From Bacillota bacterium (GTDB lineage Bacteria > Bacillota_A > Clostridia > Christensenellales > Aristaeellaceae): a stretch of 64,000 nt of DNA. Below, piece by piece: positions 8,639 through 16,536 of this stretch. Position 1 is the stretch's first letter. Each line of letters opens with the position of its first letter. The notes beneath the pieces are model-generated. The model was given only the letters and a program-made list of their open reading frames with translations. It was not told the DNA's origin and made no database searches. Location: contig JAEZSP010000002.1 in the NCBI GenBank assembly GCA_023421735.1, positions 62,001 to 126,000 of the forward strand, written 5' to 3'. The translations under genes and the position numbers were made by a program.

Positions 8639-8667
8639 ATTGTACCGGAATGGTCTTTGATTGTAAA
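8639..8667 (-). promoter_or_regulatory. Promoter of the GNAT gene
   Basis: On the minus strand: TTTACA, exactly 17 bases, TACAAT, about 38 bases before the chosen start. The 320-base gap between the GNAT and transaminase genes holds this promoter, an inverted repeat, the pyrimidine-operon promoter and a leader hairpin. Confidence 0.75.
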
Positions 8668-8772
8668 TGACTTCCTGTTGGGGGATTGGAGTGCCTTGTG
8701 TGCATTTGCCCCGCCCTTCCGGCCGATATGCGCGTGCAAAGCGCGGCATTTCTTTAACCGTTTCGTCACAGA

Positions 8773-8788
8773 TTGTGCGTCTGCACAA
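8773..8788. promoter_or_regulatory. Inverted repeat, candidate regulator site of the pyrimidine operon
   Basis: Perfect inverted repeat TTGTGC-GTCT-GCACAA, 22 bases upstream of the -35 box of the operon promoter. Its centre falls near -65, a usual place for an activator. The PucR-type protein encoded nearby is the obvious candidate, by inference only. Confidence 0.5.
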
Positions 8789-8810
8789 AGAACTCTGTTT
8801 TCTCTGCCGA

Positions 8811-8839
8811 TTGACAGATTTGCAGGACGGCGCTATACT
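8811..8839 (+). promoter_or_regulatory. Promoter of the pyrimidine degradation operon
   Basis: Consensus TTGACA, 17-base spacer, TATACT. Transcription would begin near 8846 and give a leader of about 75 nt before the transaminase start. Confidence 0.85.
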
Positions 8840-8866
8840 GTGATGCAAACAGGAACAAGCAAGCGA

Positions 8867-8908
8867 GCGGCAATGGTGCTGTAAAAGGCCATTGCCGCCG
8901 CATTTTTT
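8867..8908 (+). terminator. Terminator-like hairpin in the operon leader (possible attenuator)
   Basis: Perfect 10-bp stem GCGGCAATGG / CCATTGCCGC with a 12-nt loop, then TTTTTT at 8903-8908. It sits between the promoter and the first gene, and the ribosome binding site GGGGGA begins just after the T-run. A terminator in this place implies regulated read-through or a short RNA. Confidence 0.75.
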
Positions 8909-8921
8909 GGGGGATGAACGT

Positions 8922-10247
8922 ATGACGGGCGAAGAGATTAAATGCATTTCACGAAAGTATAACCTGCAATCTTGGTCGAAGCAGCGGGATCTGAATCCCA
9001 TTCCCGTGGCGAAGGGCGAGGGCATCTACTTCTGGGATACAAACGGACAGCGCTACACAGACATGTCTTCCCAGCTGGTCAACATGAACCTCGGCTTTGG
9101 CAACAAGGCGATCGGCGACGCCATCAAGGCGCAGGTCGACGAATACTGCTTCGTCTCTCCGTCCTACGGTTCCGAACCGCGCGCAAAGCTGGCGGAGAAG
9201 CTCATTTTCCTGATGCCCGACAACATGGGCAAGGTGTTTTTCACAAATGCAGGCGCGGACGCCAACGAAAACGCGGTGAAAATGGCGCGCATGTTCACCG
9301 GGCGCAACAAGGTCTTCTCCCGCTATCGCAGCTATCACGGCTCCTCCTTCGGCGCGGGCAACTTGACCGGCGAGCCGCGGCGCTTCCCGCTCGAACCGGG
9401 CGTACCGGGATTTGTGAAGTTCTTTGACCCTTACATCTACCGCGAGGTAATCCCCTTCGACTCGGAAGCCGCCGCGACCCAATACTACCTCGCCAAGCTC
9501 GAGGAGCAGATCAACTACGAAAATCCCTCGTCTATCGCCGCCATCGTGATGGAGACGGTAACCGGATCAAACGGCATATTGATTCCGCCGGAGGGATACA
9601 TGCCCGGCGTGCGGGCACTGTGCGACAAGTACGGCATTCTGATGATCTGCGACGAGGTGATGACGGGCTTCTGCCGCACGGGCAAGATGTTCGCATTCGA
9701 AAACTTCGGCGTCAAGCCCGATATCGTGACCTTCGCAAAGGGCGTTACCTGCGGCTATGTGCCGCTGGGCGGATGCATCGTTTCCAAGGACATCGCGGCC
9801 TACTTCGACGATCATCTGCTCTCCTGCGGTCTGACCTACTCCGGTCATCCGCTGGGTTGTGCGGCGGGGGTCGCGGCCGTTCAGTATTACGAGGATGCGC
9901 ACATTCTTGAAAACGTCGCCACATCCGGCGCATACCTGAAAGAGGCGCTTCTGGCGATGAAGGAAAAGCATCACTGCGTGGGCGATGTGCGCGCGATCGG
10001 CCTTTTCTCCACGGTGGAGCTGGTCAAGAGCAAGGAAACGCGCGAGGCGCTCGTTCCCTATGGGAAGGATCCCGACGGCATCATGAAGGGCATTCTCAAA
10101 AAGCTGTCCGCCAAGGGATTCATGACTTACACGCACGAGAACTGCATCCTCATCTGCCCACCGCTGATCATCACGGTCGAGCAGCTTGCAGAGGAGCTTC
10201 CCAAGCTCGACGCGGTCTTGGCAGAAGTTGACGAAATGATCCAGTAA
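8922..10247 (+). CDS. Class III PLP aminotransferase, probable beta-alanine (omega-amino acid) transaminase
   Basis: Cytoplasmic PLP enzyme of 441 residues, fold type I, class III. The PLP lysine is K273 in FAKGVTCGYVPLGG. The PLP-pyridine aspartate is in ICDEVMTGFCRTG and the phosphate-binding region is near FTNAGADANENAVKMAR. Family members move the amino group of omega-amino acids, beta-alanine or taurine to pyruvate or 2-oxoglutarate. Sitting in one operon with dihydropyrimidinase and beta-ureidopropionase, it most likely turns beta-alanine into malonate semialdehyde (PydD-type role). The ATG is chosen because GGGGGA stands 7 nt upstream. An upstream in-frame start would lie inside the terminator hairpin. 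The class is sure; the exact amino donor is inferred. Confidence 0.88.
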   Translation: MTGEEIKCISRKYNLQSWSKQRDLNPIPVAKGEGIYFWDTNGQRYTDMSSQLVNMNLGFGNKAIGDAIKAQVDEYCFVSPSYGSEPRAKLAEKLIFLMPDNMGKVFFTNAGADANENAVKMARMFTGRNKVFSRYRSYHGSSFGAGNLTGEPRRFPLEPGVPGFVKFFDPYIYREVIPFDSEAAATQYYLAKLEEQINYENPSSIAAIVMETVTGSNGILIPPEGYMPGVRALCDKYGILMICDEVMTGFCRTGKMFAFENFGVKPDIVTFAKGVTCGYVPLGGCIVSKDIAAYFDDHLLSCGLTYSGHPLGCAAGVAAVQYYEDAHILENVATSGAYLKEALLAMKEKHHCVGDVRAIGLFSTVELVKSKETREALVPYGKDPDGIMKGILKKLSAKGFMTYTHENCILICPPLIITVEQLAEELPKLDAVLAEVDEMIQ

Positions 10248-10259
10248 ACGGAGGAAACG

Positions 10260-11390
10260 ATGGCTTACGCATTCATGACGCCCGGTCGTACATATCTGGG
10301 CGAAGGCGCGCTCGATGCGGCGGAAAAGAATCTCGCCGCACTCGGGAAGCGGGCGCTCATCGTCACGGGCAACATCGTCAAAAAGGGCGCGGCATTCGCG
10401 CGGCTGATCGATCTGCTCGAAAAAAACGGGGTCGCCTGCGCGGTGTTCTCGGATATCCCCGGCGAGCCGGACGACCGGATGGTCGCGGCAGGCGTCGCCG
10501 CGTATAAGGCCGCCGGTTGTGACTGCATCATCGGCATTGGCGGCGGAAGCCCACTCGACAGCGCAAAGGCCATTGCGGTCGGCACGCAGTTCCCCGGCAG
10601 CGTGTGCGTCCTCGCGGGCAAGGAGATTGCGGGCAATTTCCCGCCCGTGGCGCTCATTCCAACGACTGCCGGAACCGGCTCCGAAGCCACGAAATTCACC
10701 GTCATCACCGATGCCGCGCGCGGCGCAAAGCTGCTCCTGCGCGGAGACGCCCTGCTTCCCCAAATCGCAATCGTCGATCCGGCCTTCACGATCTCCGCGC
10801 CCGCAAAGCTTACCGCATACACGGGCATGGACGCGCTTACCCACGCTGTGGAGGCGTTTACATCCAAAAAGGCGAACCCCATGACCGACCTCTTTGCGGC
10901 GGACGCCGTGAAGCGCATCTTCAAAAGTCTCCCCATTGCCTTCAAGGACGGAGGCAATCTGGAAGCGCGCGCGGATATGGCGATCGCGGCCTACGAAGCG
11001 GGGGTGTGCATCTCGAACGCATCCGTGACCATTGTGCACGGCATGAGCCGCCCCATCGGCGCAAAGTTTCATGTGGCGCACGGCCTTTCAAACGCGATGC
11101 TCCTCGCCCCCTGTCTCACCTTTGCGGCGGCGGGCGCGCCCGAAAAGTTCGCGCTTCTCGCGGACGCAGCCGGCATCGCGGGGGGCGCGGACGGCTTGAT
11201 CGCGGCACTTTGTGGGATCACAGCGACGCTCGCCATTCCGACGCCCGGGCAATATGGCATTGCGGAAACGGACTTTCGCGCGCAGATTCCGCAGATGGCA
11301 AAGGAAGCCGTCGAGAGCGGAAGCCCAGGCAACACGCTTCGGGATGTGACGGCATCCGACGTGGAGGCCATTTACGAGAGCCTCTACTGA
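10260..11390 (+). CDS. Iron-containing alcohol dehydrogenase, probable malonate semialdehyde reductase
   Basis: NAD(P)H-dependent group III (Fe-type) alcohol dehydrogenase of 376 residues. The dinucleotide-binding GIGGGSPLDSAKAIAVG and the PTTAGTGSEATKF segments are clear. The metal-binding histidines lie in HAVEAF, HGMSRPIGAKFHVAHG and nearby. It starts 12 bases after the transaminase, with GGAGG in between. In this context it would reduce malonate semialdehyde to 3-hydroxypropionate (PydE-type role), which removes a toxic aldehyde and re-oxidises NAD(P)H in an anaerobe. The family is certain; the substrate is inferred from neighbours. Confidence 0.87.
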   Translation: MAYAFMTPGRTYLGEGALDAAEKNLAALGKRALIVTGNIVKKGAAFARLIDLLEKNGVACAVFSDIPGEPDDRMVAAGVAAYKAAGCDCIIGIGGGSPLDSAKAIAVGTQFPGSVCVLAGKEIAGNFPPVALIPTTAGTGSEATKFTVITDAARGAKLLLRGDALLPQIAIVDPAFTISAPAKLTAYTGMDALTHAVEAFTSKKANPMTDLFAADAVKRIFKSLPIAFKDGGNLEARADMAIAAYEAGVCISNASVTIVHGMSRPIGAKFHVAHGLSNAMLLAPCLTFAAAGAPEKFALLADAAGIAGGADGLIAALCGITATLAIPTPGQYGIAETDFRAQIPQMAKEAVESGSPGNTLRDVTASDVEAIYESLY

Positions 11391-11418
11391 CCAAAGCGAA
11401 ATTACCCCGGCGCGTTAC

Positions 11419-11462
11419 AACGGCGTAAGGCGGAAATGTATTTCCCACCTTGCGCCGTTTTT
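11419..11462 (+). terminator. Intra-operon terminator hairpin before the ABC importer genes
   Basis: Stem AACGGCGTAAGG / CCTTGCGCCGTT (one G-U pair) with an inner GGAAAT / ATTTCC hairpin, then TTTTTC. It separates the two redox genes from the transporter and ring-opening genes, and probably lowers downstream expression. Confidence 0.75.
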
Positions 11463-11491
11463 CTTGATTCAGATCAAATGGAGGGATCAAC

Positions 11492-12307
11492 ATGCAGCTT
11501 GCGAAAAAGAAGCCCGAATCCGCCTACGATCCCATGGACGATGTGGAAATTCGGATCCGGGACCTGAGCGTCCGCTTTCCGGACAAGAACACCGGTGAGA
11601 CGATCGATGCGCTCACGAACGTGAACCTCGACATCAAGCAGGGCGAATTTGTATCGCTGGTCGGTCCGTCCGGCTGCGGCAAGACGACGCTTTTGCGCAC
11701 CATTGCGGATCTTCAGCAGCCGACCGACGGCTCCATCTCCATCCGGGGACAGACGCCCCGCCAGATTCGGCTCCAGAAGAAGTTCGGCATCGTGTTCCAG
11801 AGCCCGGTGCTCTACGATTGGCGCACCGCGCGCAGGAACGTCTGCATGCCCATGGAGCTGATGGGTCTGCCGCGTCCGCACCGCACGAAGACGGTAACCG
11901 AAATGTTGGAACTCGTGGGTCTTTACGACTTCGGACGAAAGTATCCCGGACAGCTCTCCGGCGGCATGCAGCAGCGGGTCGGCATCGCGCGCGCGTTCGC
12001 CATCAAGCCGGAAATCCTCCTGATGGATGAACCGTTTTCCGCGCTTGACGAGTTTACAAAGGAAAAGCTCAACGAGGACCTCCTGACCATCTGGAACAAG
12101 ACCCACAAGACCATCGTCTTTGTCACCCACAACATCGCGGAATCCGTGTTCCTTTCAGATCGCGTGGTCGTGCTCTCGCCCCATCCGGGTCGCGTTTCGG
12201 CGGTGATCGACATCGACATTCCGCGTCCACGCCGGCTTTCGGTCAAGGATACGCCCGCATTCAGCGCACTCGTGGCGAAGGTGCGCGGCAGCTTCGAGGG
12301 GGTGTAG
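11492..12307 (+). CDS. ABC transporter ATPase, NitT/TauT/SsuB type
   Basis: ATP-binding subunit of 271 residues that powers uptake at the inner face of the membrane. Walker A is GPSGCGKTT at about residues 58-66. The signature is LSGGMQQRVGIARAF and Walker B is ILLMDEPFSALDE, with the H-loop in FVTHNIAESVFLSDRVVVLS. The sequence type matches importers of nitrate, taurine, sulfonates and heterocyclic precursors. A GGAGG ribosome binding site precedes the ATG. It is followed at once by two permease genes and an NMT1-like binding protein. The pyrimidine context suggests a pyrimidine base or a breakdown product as cargo. Confidence 0.93.
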   Translation: MQLAKKKPESAYDPMDDVEIRIRDLSVRFPDKNTGETIDALTNVNLDIKQGEFVSLVGPSGCGKTTLLRTIADLQQPTDGSISIRGQTPRQIRLQKKFGIVFQSPVLYDWRTARRNVCMPMELMGLPRPHRTKTVTEMLELVGLYDFGRKYPGQLSGGMQQRVGIARAFAIKPEILLMDEPFSALDEFTKEKLNEDLLTIWNKTHKTIVFVTHNIAESVFLSDRVVVLSPHPGRVSAVIDIDIPRPRRLSVKDTPAFSALVAKVRGSFEGV

Positions 12308-12311
12308 CCCC

Positions 12312-13154
12312 TTGCGCATGATCAAACGGGCGTTCTCATCCCAGAAAATGGTCACCTTTGTGTGGGTGTTGGGGCTGATCATCGTGTGGGAGATCGGCGC
12401 CACGGTCATCGCGGGGATCAAGCGCACGCCGGAAAACGTGTTGCCGCACCTGTATCAGATCATCGAGAGCATTTTCAGCACGAAGAAGATCAACGGTACG
12501 CAGACGGCGCTGCAGATCGTCCTCTCAAACGCGTGGATCACGCTCATCCGTGCGGGCATCGGGTTCGTGCTCGGCGCGGGCGTCGGATTTCTGCTGGCAC
12601 TGCTCATGAGCCGGTTTATATGGATTGAAAAGATGCTGTTTCCCTACCTGATGATCATTCAGATGATCCCGATTCTCGGCATGGCGCCGATCGTCCTGGC
12701 GCTGACAAAGGACATCGACAAGAGCCGCATCGTAATCGCCGGCATTCTGACGTTTTATCCGGTGGCGACGAACACGCTTGCGGGATTCAAGGCGGTCGAG
12801 AAGGAAAAGCGCGAGCTGATGTACTCGCTAGCTGCGAGTCGGTATGAAATTTACCGCAAACTCCTCATTCCGTACTGCATGCCCTATCTCTTTACCGGAC
12901 TCAAGATCGCGGCGCCCATGGCGATCACGGCCTCGATTCTGGTGGATACGCTGCAGGGCGGCGGGGGACTGGGTTGCATGATGTCGCAGTCGCTCAAACA
13001 CGCCATGACCATTTACGTATTCTGGCAGATTGTGTTCCTCTCCGCGATCATCGGCATTCTGAGCTTCCAGCTCATGGCGCTGCTCGAAAAACTGGCCTCG
13101 CCGTATCGACGCAATCCGAAGCCGCGGCTTGGCGGGGGAGGTGGCGCGAAGTGA
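12312..13154 (+). CDS. ABC transporter permease (BPD_transp_1), first of a pair
   Basis: Membrane permease of about 280 residues with six or so hydrophobic segments. The EAA coupling loop facing the ATPase reads ELMYSLAASRYEIYRKLLIP. The start could be TTG (8-9 nt after GAGGGGG) or the ATG two codons later; the spacing slightly favours TTG. It ends in a GTGA overlap with the second permease gene, so the two probably form a heterodimeric channel. The family is clear; the cargo is inferred to be a pyrimidine. Confidence 0.9.
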   Translation: MRMIKRAFSSQKMVTFVWVLGLIIVWEIGATVIAGIKRTPENVLPHLYQIIESIFSTKKINGTQTALQIVLSNAWITLIRAGIGFVLGAGVGFLLALLMSRFIWIEKMLFPYLMIIQMIPILGMAPIVLALTKDIDKSRIVIAGILTFYPVATNTLAGFKAVEKEKRELMYSLAASRYEIYRKLLIPYCMPYLFTGLKIAAPMAITASILVDTLQGGGGLGCMMSQSLKHAMTIYVFWQIVFLSAIIGILSFQLMALLEKLASPYRRNPKPRLGGGGGAK

Positions 13155-13945
13155 AAAAGTTTAACTGGAATTCGATTTCGTCGTTTGTCTATCCGGTGGC
13201 GTTCGGCGTGGTGATCGCGGTTTTGTGGCAGACGCAGCTTTTGCACAAAATCCTGGGCGCCGACACGTTCACGCTTCCGCTTCCCGGGCGCATCTTCCGG
13301 ATCATCGGCGACAACTTCCCGACGATCATGCTGAACGTCCGCGCAACGGTGATCGTGGCGCTGGGCGGACTGATCCTGGGATCGCTGTTCGGCTACGGAC
13401 TCGGGCTCATCGCGGCGATCTTTACCAAATGGGGAAAGGGCGGGCTCACGCTCGCGTCGGCCTTCAATGCCATTCCGATCATCGCCATCGCCCCGATCCT
13501 CAATAACCTCACCAAGGATTTTTCCGACGACGCCAACATCCGCTCGATGTTTGCGAAGATACTGGTCGTCATGATCACATCCACGGTCGCCATGAGCGTC
13601 AACGCCTACCGGGGACTGACCGAGCTCAAGCCCTTCTCGCTCGACCTCATGCACTCCTACGCGGCGACGAAGCTTCAGATTTTCACGAAGCTGCGGCTGC
13701 CCAACAGCGTTCCGTACATCTTCACCGCCCTGCGCGTCTCGGTGCCCAGCTCAGTCATTTCCGCGCTGGTGAGCGAATACTTCGCCGAATACATCATCGG
13801 CGTGGGCCGCCAGATCCGCGAAAACATCGTGCTGGCACAGTACGCAACGGCGTGGGCTTATATCACGGTCGCCTGCGCAATCGGCATTTTGATGTACGTG
13901 GTGCTCCTGATCTTTGAGCGTATTCTTCTGAAATGGCGCGGATAA
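13151..13945 (+). CDS. ABC transporter permease (BPD_transp_1), second of a pair
   Basis: Membrane permease of 264 residues related to the preceding one. It has an EAA-type loop DLMHSYAATKLQIFTKLRLP and several hydrophobic spans. The GTG start overlaps the stop of the first permease gene and has GGGGGAGG 9 nt upstream. Upstream in-frame ATG codons lie deep inside the other permease gene and would add a non-family tail. The tight coupling supports a 1:1 heterodimer served by the upstream ATPase. Confidence 0.9.
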   Translation: MKKFNWNSISSFVYPVAFGVVIAVLWQTQLLHKILGADTFTLPLPGRIFRIIGDNFPTIMLNVRATVIVALGGLILGSLFGYGLGLIAAIFTKWGKGGLTLASAFNAIPIIAIAPILNNLTKDFSDDANIRSMFAKILVVMITSTVAMSVNAYRGLTELKPFSLDLMHSYAATKLQIFTKLRLPNSVPYIFTALRVSVPSSVISALVSEYFAEYIIGVGRQIRENIVLAQYATAWAYITVACAIGILMYVVLLIFERILLKWRG

Positions 13946-13994
13946 CGCCGTTTGGAATGAATATATCCCCAACGGAAAACAAGGAGGAAATGTT

Positions 13995-15083
13995 ATGAAG
14001 CATGGCAAATTCGCAAGGATCGCATTCTCACTGACCCTCGCCATCGCCCTTTTGATCTCGACGATGGGCATCACCGCCTTCGCAGCGGGCTATCCCGCGG
14101 ACGCGACCGCCGAGGCAGTTATTACCGACGCGGCAAACCAGGGCAAGGTTGGAAACTGGGGACTGGGCAACGAGTACGAAGTCCAGGCGCTCCTTTCCAA
14201 GTACGGCCTCCCCACCACCTATCTGAGCCAGGCGTTTGACATGGACGGTTTCGACGACGACTCGATCCTGCTCGCCTCCGCCATGACCTACAACGAACTC
14301 GGCCTCGTGAAAAATTCCTACGAGGGCGGCTACGGCTATGGCGACGGCGTGAAGTACATCGACATGAACGATGAGGGCGTCGCGATGCTGGAAGACAATG
14401 TCTTCTGCACCAAGGCGTTCGCGCAAGCGAATCCTGAGACTGTGAAGGCGTTCGTTGCCGCGTCCATGAAGGGCTGGGCGTATGCCTGCGCAAATCCCGA
14501 GGAAGCAGCCGAGATCGTCTATAAGTACGGCTCCTCCGTTTCCAGCGAGCATCAGGCCTACATGGCGAGCGAAGTGAAAAAGCTGGTCGAGACCGACACT
14601 GCGGGCAACGCGGTTTCCGCCTACGGCAACATGGACGAAGCGGCCATGCAGCAGACGCTCGACCTTGCCAAGGCATACATCAAGCTTTCCGACTCCGTTG
14701 CTGCCGACGCGCTTTCTGCGCTGACGCTCGACGACATCCGCGATGGCTCTTACCTGGCTGCCGGTACCGCCGAGGGCGCGACCTTCGCACCCGAAAAGAC
14801 CGATGTGACCATTCAGCTCAAGTGGCTTCCGCAGGCGCAGTTCATGGGCTACTATGTCGCGCTCGACAAGGGCTACTACACAGAGGTCGGCCTGAATGTC
14901 TCCATCGTTCCGGGCGGCGGCGACATCTCCGAAACGACCGCCGTTTACACCGGTCAGGTGGACTTCGGCGTGACGTGGGTTTCAAACCTCATCGCAGCGG
15001 ACGCCGGCGGCATGGGCCTCATTGAGGTTGCGCAGGTGTTCCAGCGCTCCGGTCTGGTTCTGGTCTATAAGATCGCAGAATAA
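13995..15083 (+). CDS. NMT1/THI5-like substrate-binding protein with circularly permuted domain order
   Basis: Secreted binding protein of 362 residues with a signal peptide (about residues 1-31, ending ITAFAAG). The parts of an NMT1/THI5-like protein are all present but in swapped order. The half that normally comes second stands first (about 49-200): GKVGNWGLGNEYE, SAMTYNELG, DMNDEGVAMLEDNVF, NPETVKAFVAASMKGWAYA. The half that normally follows the signal peptide comes last (about 271-358): VTIQLKWLPQAQFMGYYVAL, DKGYYTEVGLNVSIVPGG, VDFGVTW, VAQVFQRSGLVLVYK. A novel linker (about 201-270) joins the old C- and N-termini. AAGGAGG precedes the ATG. It belongs to the upstream ATPase and permeases and probably captures a pyrimidine or related ring compound. 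Confidence 0.88.
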   Translation: MKHGKFARIAFSLTLAIALLISTMGITAFAAGYPADATAEAVITDAANQGKVGNWGLGNEYEVQALLSKYGLPTTYLSQAFDMDGFDDDSILLASAMTYNELGLVKNSYEGGYGYGDGVKYIDMNDEGVAMLEDNVFCTKAFAQANPETVKAFVAASMKGWAYACANPEEAAEIVYKYGSSVSSEHQAYMASEVKKLVETDTAGNAVSAYGNMDEAAMQQTLDLAKAYIKLSDSVAADALSALTLDDIRDGSYLAAGTAEGATFAPEKTDVTIQLKWLPQAQFMGYYVALDKGYYTEVGLNVSIVPGGGDISETTAVYTGQVDFGVTWVSNLIAADAGGMGLIEVAQVFQRSGLVLVYKIAE

Positions 15084-15095
15084 GCAATACGACTG

Positions 15096-15127
15096 TCCGT
15101 TCGCCGGGTGACAACCCGGCGAACGGA
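15096..15127 (+). other. Perfect intergenic stem-loop between binding protein and dihydropyrimidinase genes
   Basis: A 14-bp perfect stem TCCGTTCGCCGGGT / ACCCGGCGAACGGA with a GACA loop. No T-run follows, so it is not a normal terminator. Such a stem just after a binding-protein gene commonly protects the upstream mRNA from 3' decay and raises binding-protein levels. Confidence 0.7.
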
Positions 15128-15148
15128 ACCCAAAGGGAGGGTGAAGGC

Positions 15149-16519
15149 ATGGATTTGCTCATTAAAAACGGCACGATCGTCACCGCGAAGGAATGCTTCA
15201 AGGGGGACATCGCGGTCAAGGACGGGAAGATCGCGCTCATCGGCGCGGCGCTCGACATCGCAGCCGACAAGGTGGTTGATGCCGCAGGCAAGTACGTGCT
15301 GCCCGGCGCGATCGACGCGCATACGCACCTCGCAATGCCGTTTGGCGGCACGGTTTCGGCGGACGGCTATCTCTCCGGTACCCGCGCGGCGGCGTGCGGC
15401 GGCGTGACGACGGTATTTGATTATCCCATGCAGAGAAAGGGCAACGGCATATTGGAAGTCGTCGCACAGCGGCGCGCACTGGCCGATCCCGAAGTGTGCG
15501 TGGATTACGCATTTCACGCGATCATCACCGACCTGAACGGCGGTGCGATTCTCGACGAATTCGCGGCCTGCGCGGATTACGGCATCACGAGCTTCAAGTG
15601 CTTTATGGTCTATAAAAAGGAAGGCATGATGGTCGACGACGGCACCTTCATCAAGGTCCTTCTGAAGGCGAAGGAAGTCGGCGCGATCACCAACATTCAC
15701 GCGGAAAATCCCGACGTGATCGACATGAACATCGAAAATTTCAAGCGCGAGGGCAAGACCTCAGCCTGGTATCATTATCTCTCCCGTCCGGAATTCGTGG
15801 AGGCAGAAGCGGATCAACGCGCGGTACACTGGGCCAAGTCCGTAGATGCGCCGCTCTACATCGTACACATGGCGGACGAGGAAGGGTTGGGCGCAGCTAT
15901 TCAGGCAAAGCGCGCGGGCGCGAAGATCTTCATCGAGACGTGCCCGCAGTATCTGGAATTCACCTCCGACGTCTACAAGCGCGAGGATGGCAGAAATTTC
16001 GTCTGCTCCCCGCCGATCAAGGGCGAAGCGAGCCAAAAGGCACTTTGGAAGGCCATTTCAGATGGTTCCATCGACACCGTCGCCACCGATCACTGTCCCT
16101 TCCAGAGCTATGAAAAGGATTGGGGCAAGGATGATTTTACCAAGATTCCGAACGGGTGCGCGGGCGTCGAGAACCTCTATCCATACATGCTGTCAAAGGC
16201 AAACGAAGGGGTTATCTCCTTCGAGCGCGCGGTGGAACTGTGCGCGACGAACCCGGCGAAGATCTTCGGCTGCGCAGACAAGGGATCGCTGACCGTCGGG
16301 AAGGATGCCGACATCGTGGTTTACGATCCGAAGAAGGAATTCACGGTCTCCGTAACGACCATGCACTCCGATTACGACCACACGATCTGGGAGGGGAAAA
16401 AGCTCGTCGGCTACCCCGAGAAGACGTTTGTGCGCGGCAAATTGGTATATGACGACGGCGCGTTCGTGGGCACGCCCGGGTACGGGAAGTTCGTGAAGCG
16501 CACGCCGCAGAAATATTGA
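15149..16519 (+). CDS. hydA: Dihydropyrimidinase (D-hydantoinase family)
   Basis: Binuclear metal amidohydrolase of 456 residues that opens 5,6-dihydrouracil to N-carbamoyl-beta-alanine. The metal ligands are visible: H58 and H60 in AIDAHTHLAMP, the carboxylated lysine K150 in TSFKCFMVYKKEG, a histidine in NIHAENPDVID, a histidine in YIVHMADEEG, and the aspartate in TVATDHCPF. The length and motif spacing match dihydropyrimidinase/hydantoinase rather than dihydroorotase or allantoinase, and the neighbours (dihydropyrimidine dehydrogenase and ureidopropionase) fix the role. GGGAGG precedes the ATG. Confidence 0.92.
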   Translation: MDLLIKNGTIVTAKECFKGDIAVKDGKIALIGAALDIAADKVVDAAGKYVLPGAIDAHTHLAMPFGGTVSADGYLSGTRAAACGGVTTVFDYPMQRKGNGILEVVAQRRALADPEVCVDYAFHAIITDLNGGAILDEFAACADYGITSFKCFMVYKKEGMMVDDGTFIKVLLKAKEVGAITNIHAENPDVIDMNIENFKREGKTSAWYHYLSRPEFVEAEADQRAVHWAKSVDAPLYIVHMADEEGLGAAIQAKRAGAKIFIETCPQYLEFTSDVYKREDGRNFVCSPPIKGEASQKALWKAISDGSIDTVATDHCPFQSYEKDWGKDDFTKIPNGCAGVENLYPYMLSKANEGVISFERAVELCATNPAKIFGCADKGSLTVGKDADIVVYDPKKEFTVSVTTMHSDYDHTIWEGKKLVGYPEKTFVRGKLVYDDGAFVGTPGYGKFVKRTPQKY

Positions 16520-16536
16520 GAAAGCGGGGGATCGAC

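Noticed and set aside
9567..11081. Open frame of 504 codons antisense to the transaminase and alcohol dehydrogenase
   Set aside because: Shadow of two certain genes and their junction; no motif and no ribosome binding site.
13995..15083. Permuted binding protein as a plain assembly error
   Set aside because: A simple mis-join would rarely place a signal peptide, both halves and a linker in one frame with a proper ribosome binding site and stop. It cannot be fully excluded without reads, so it is kept as a finding with that check.
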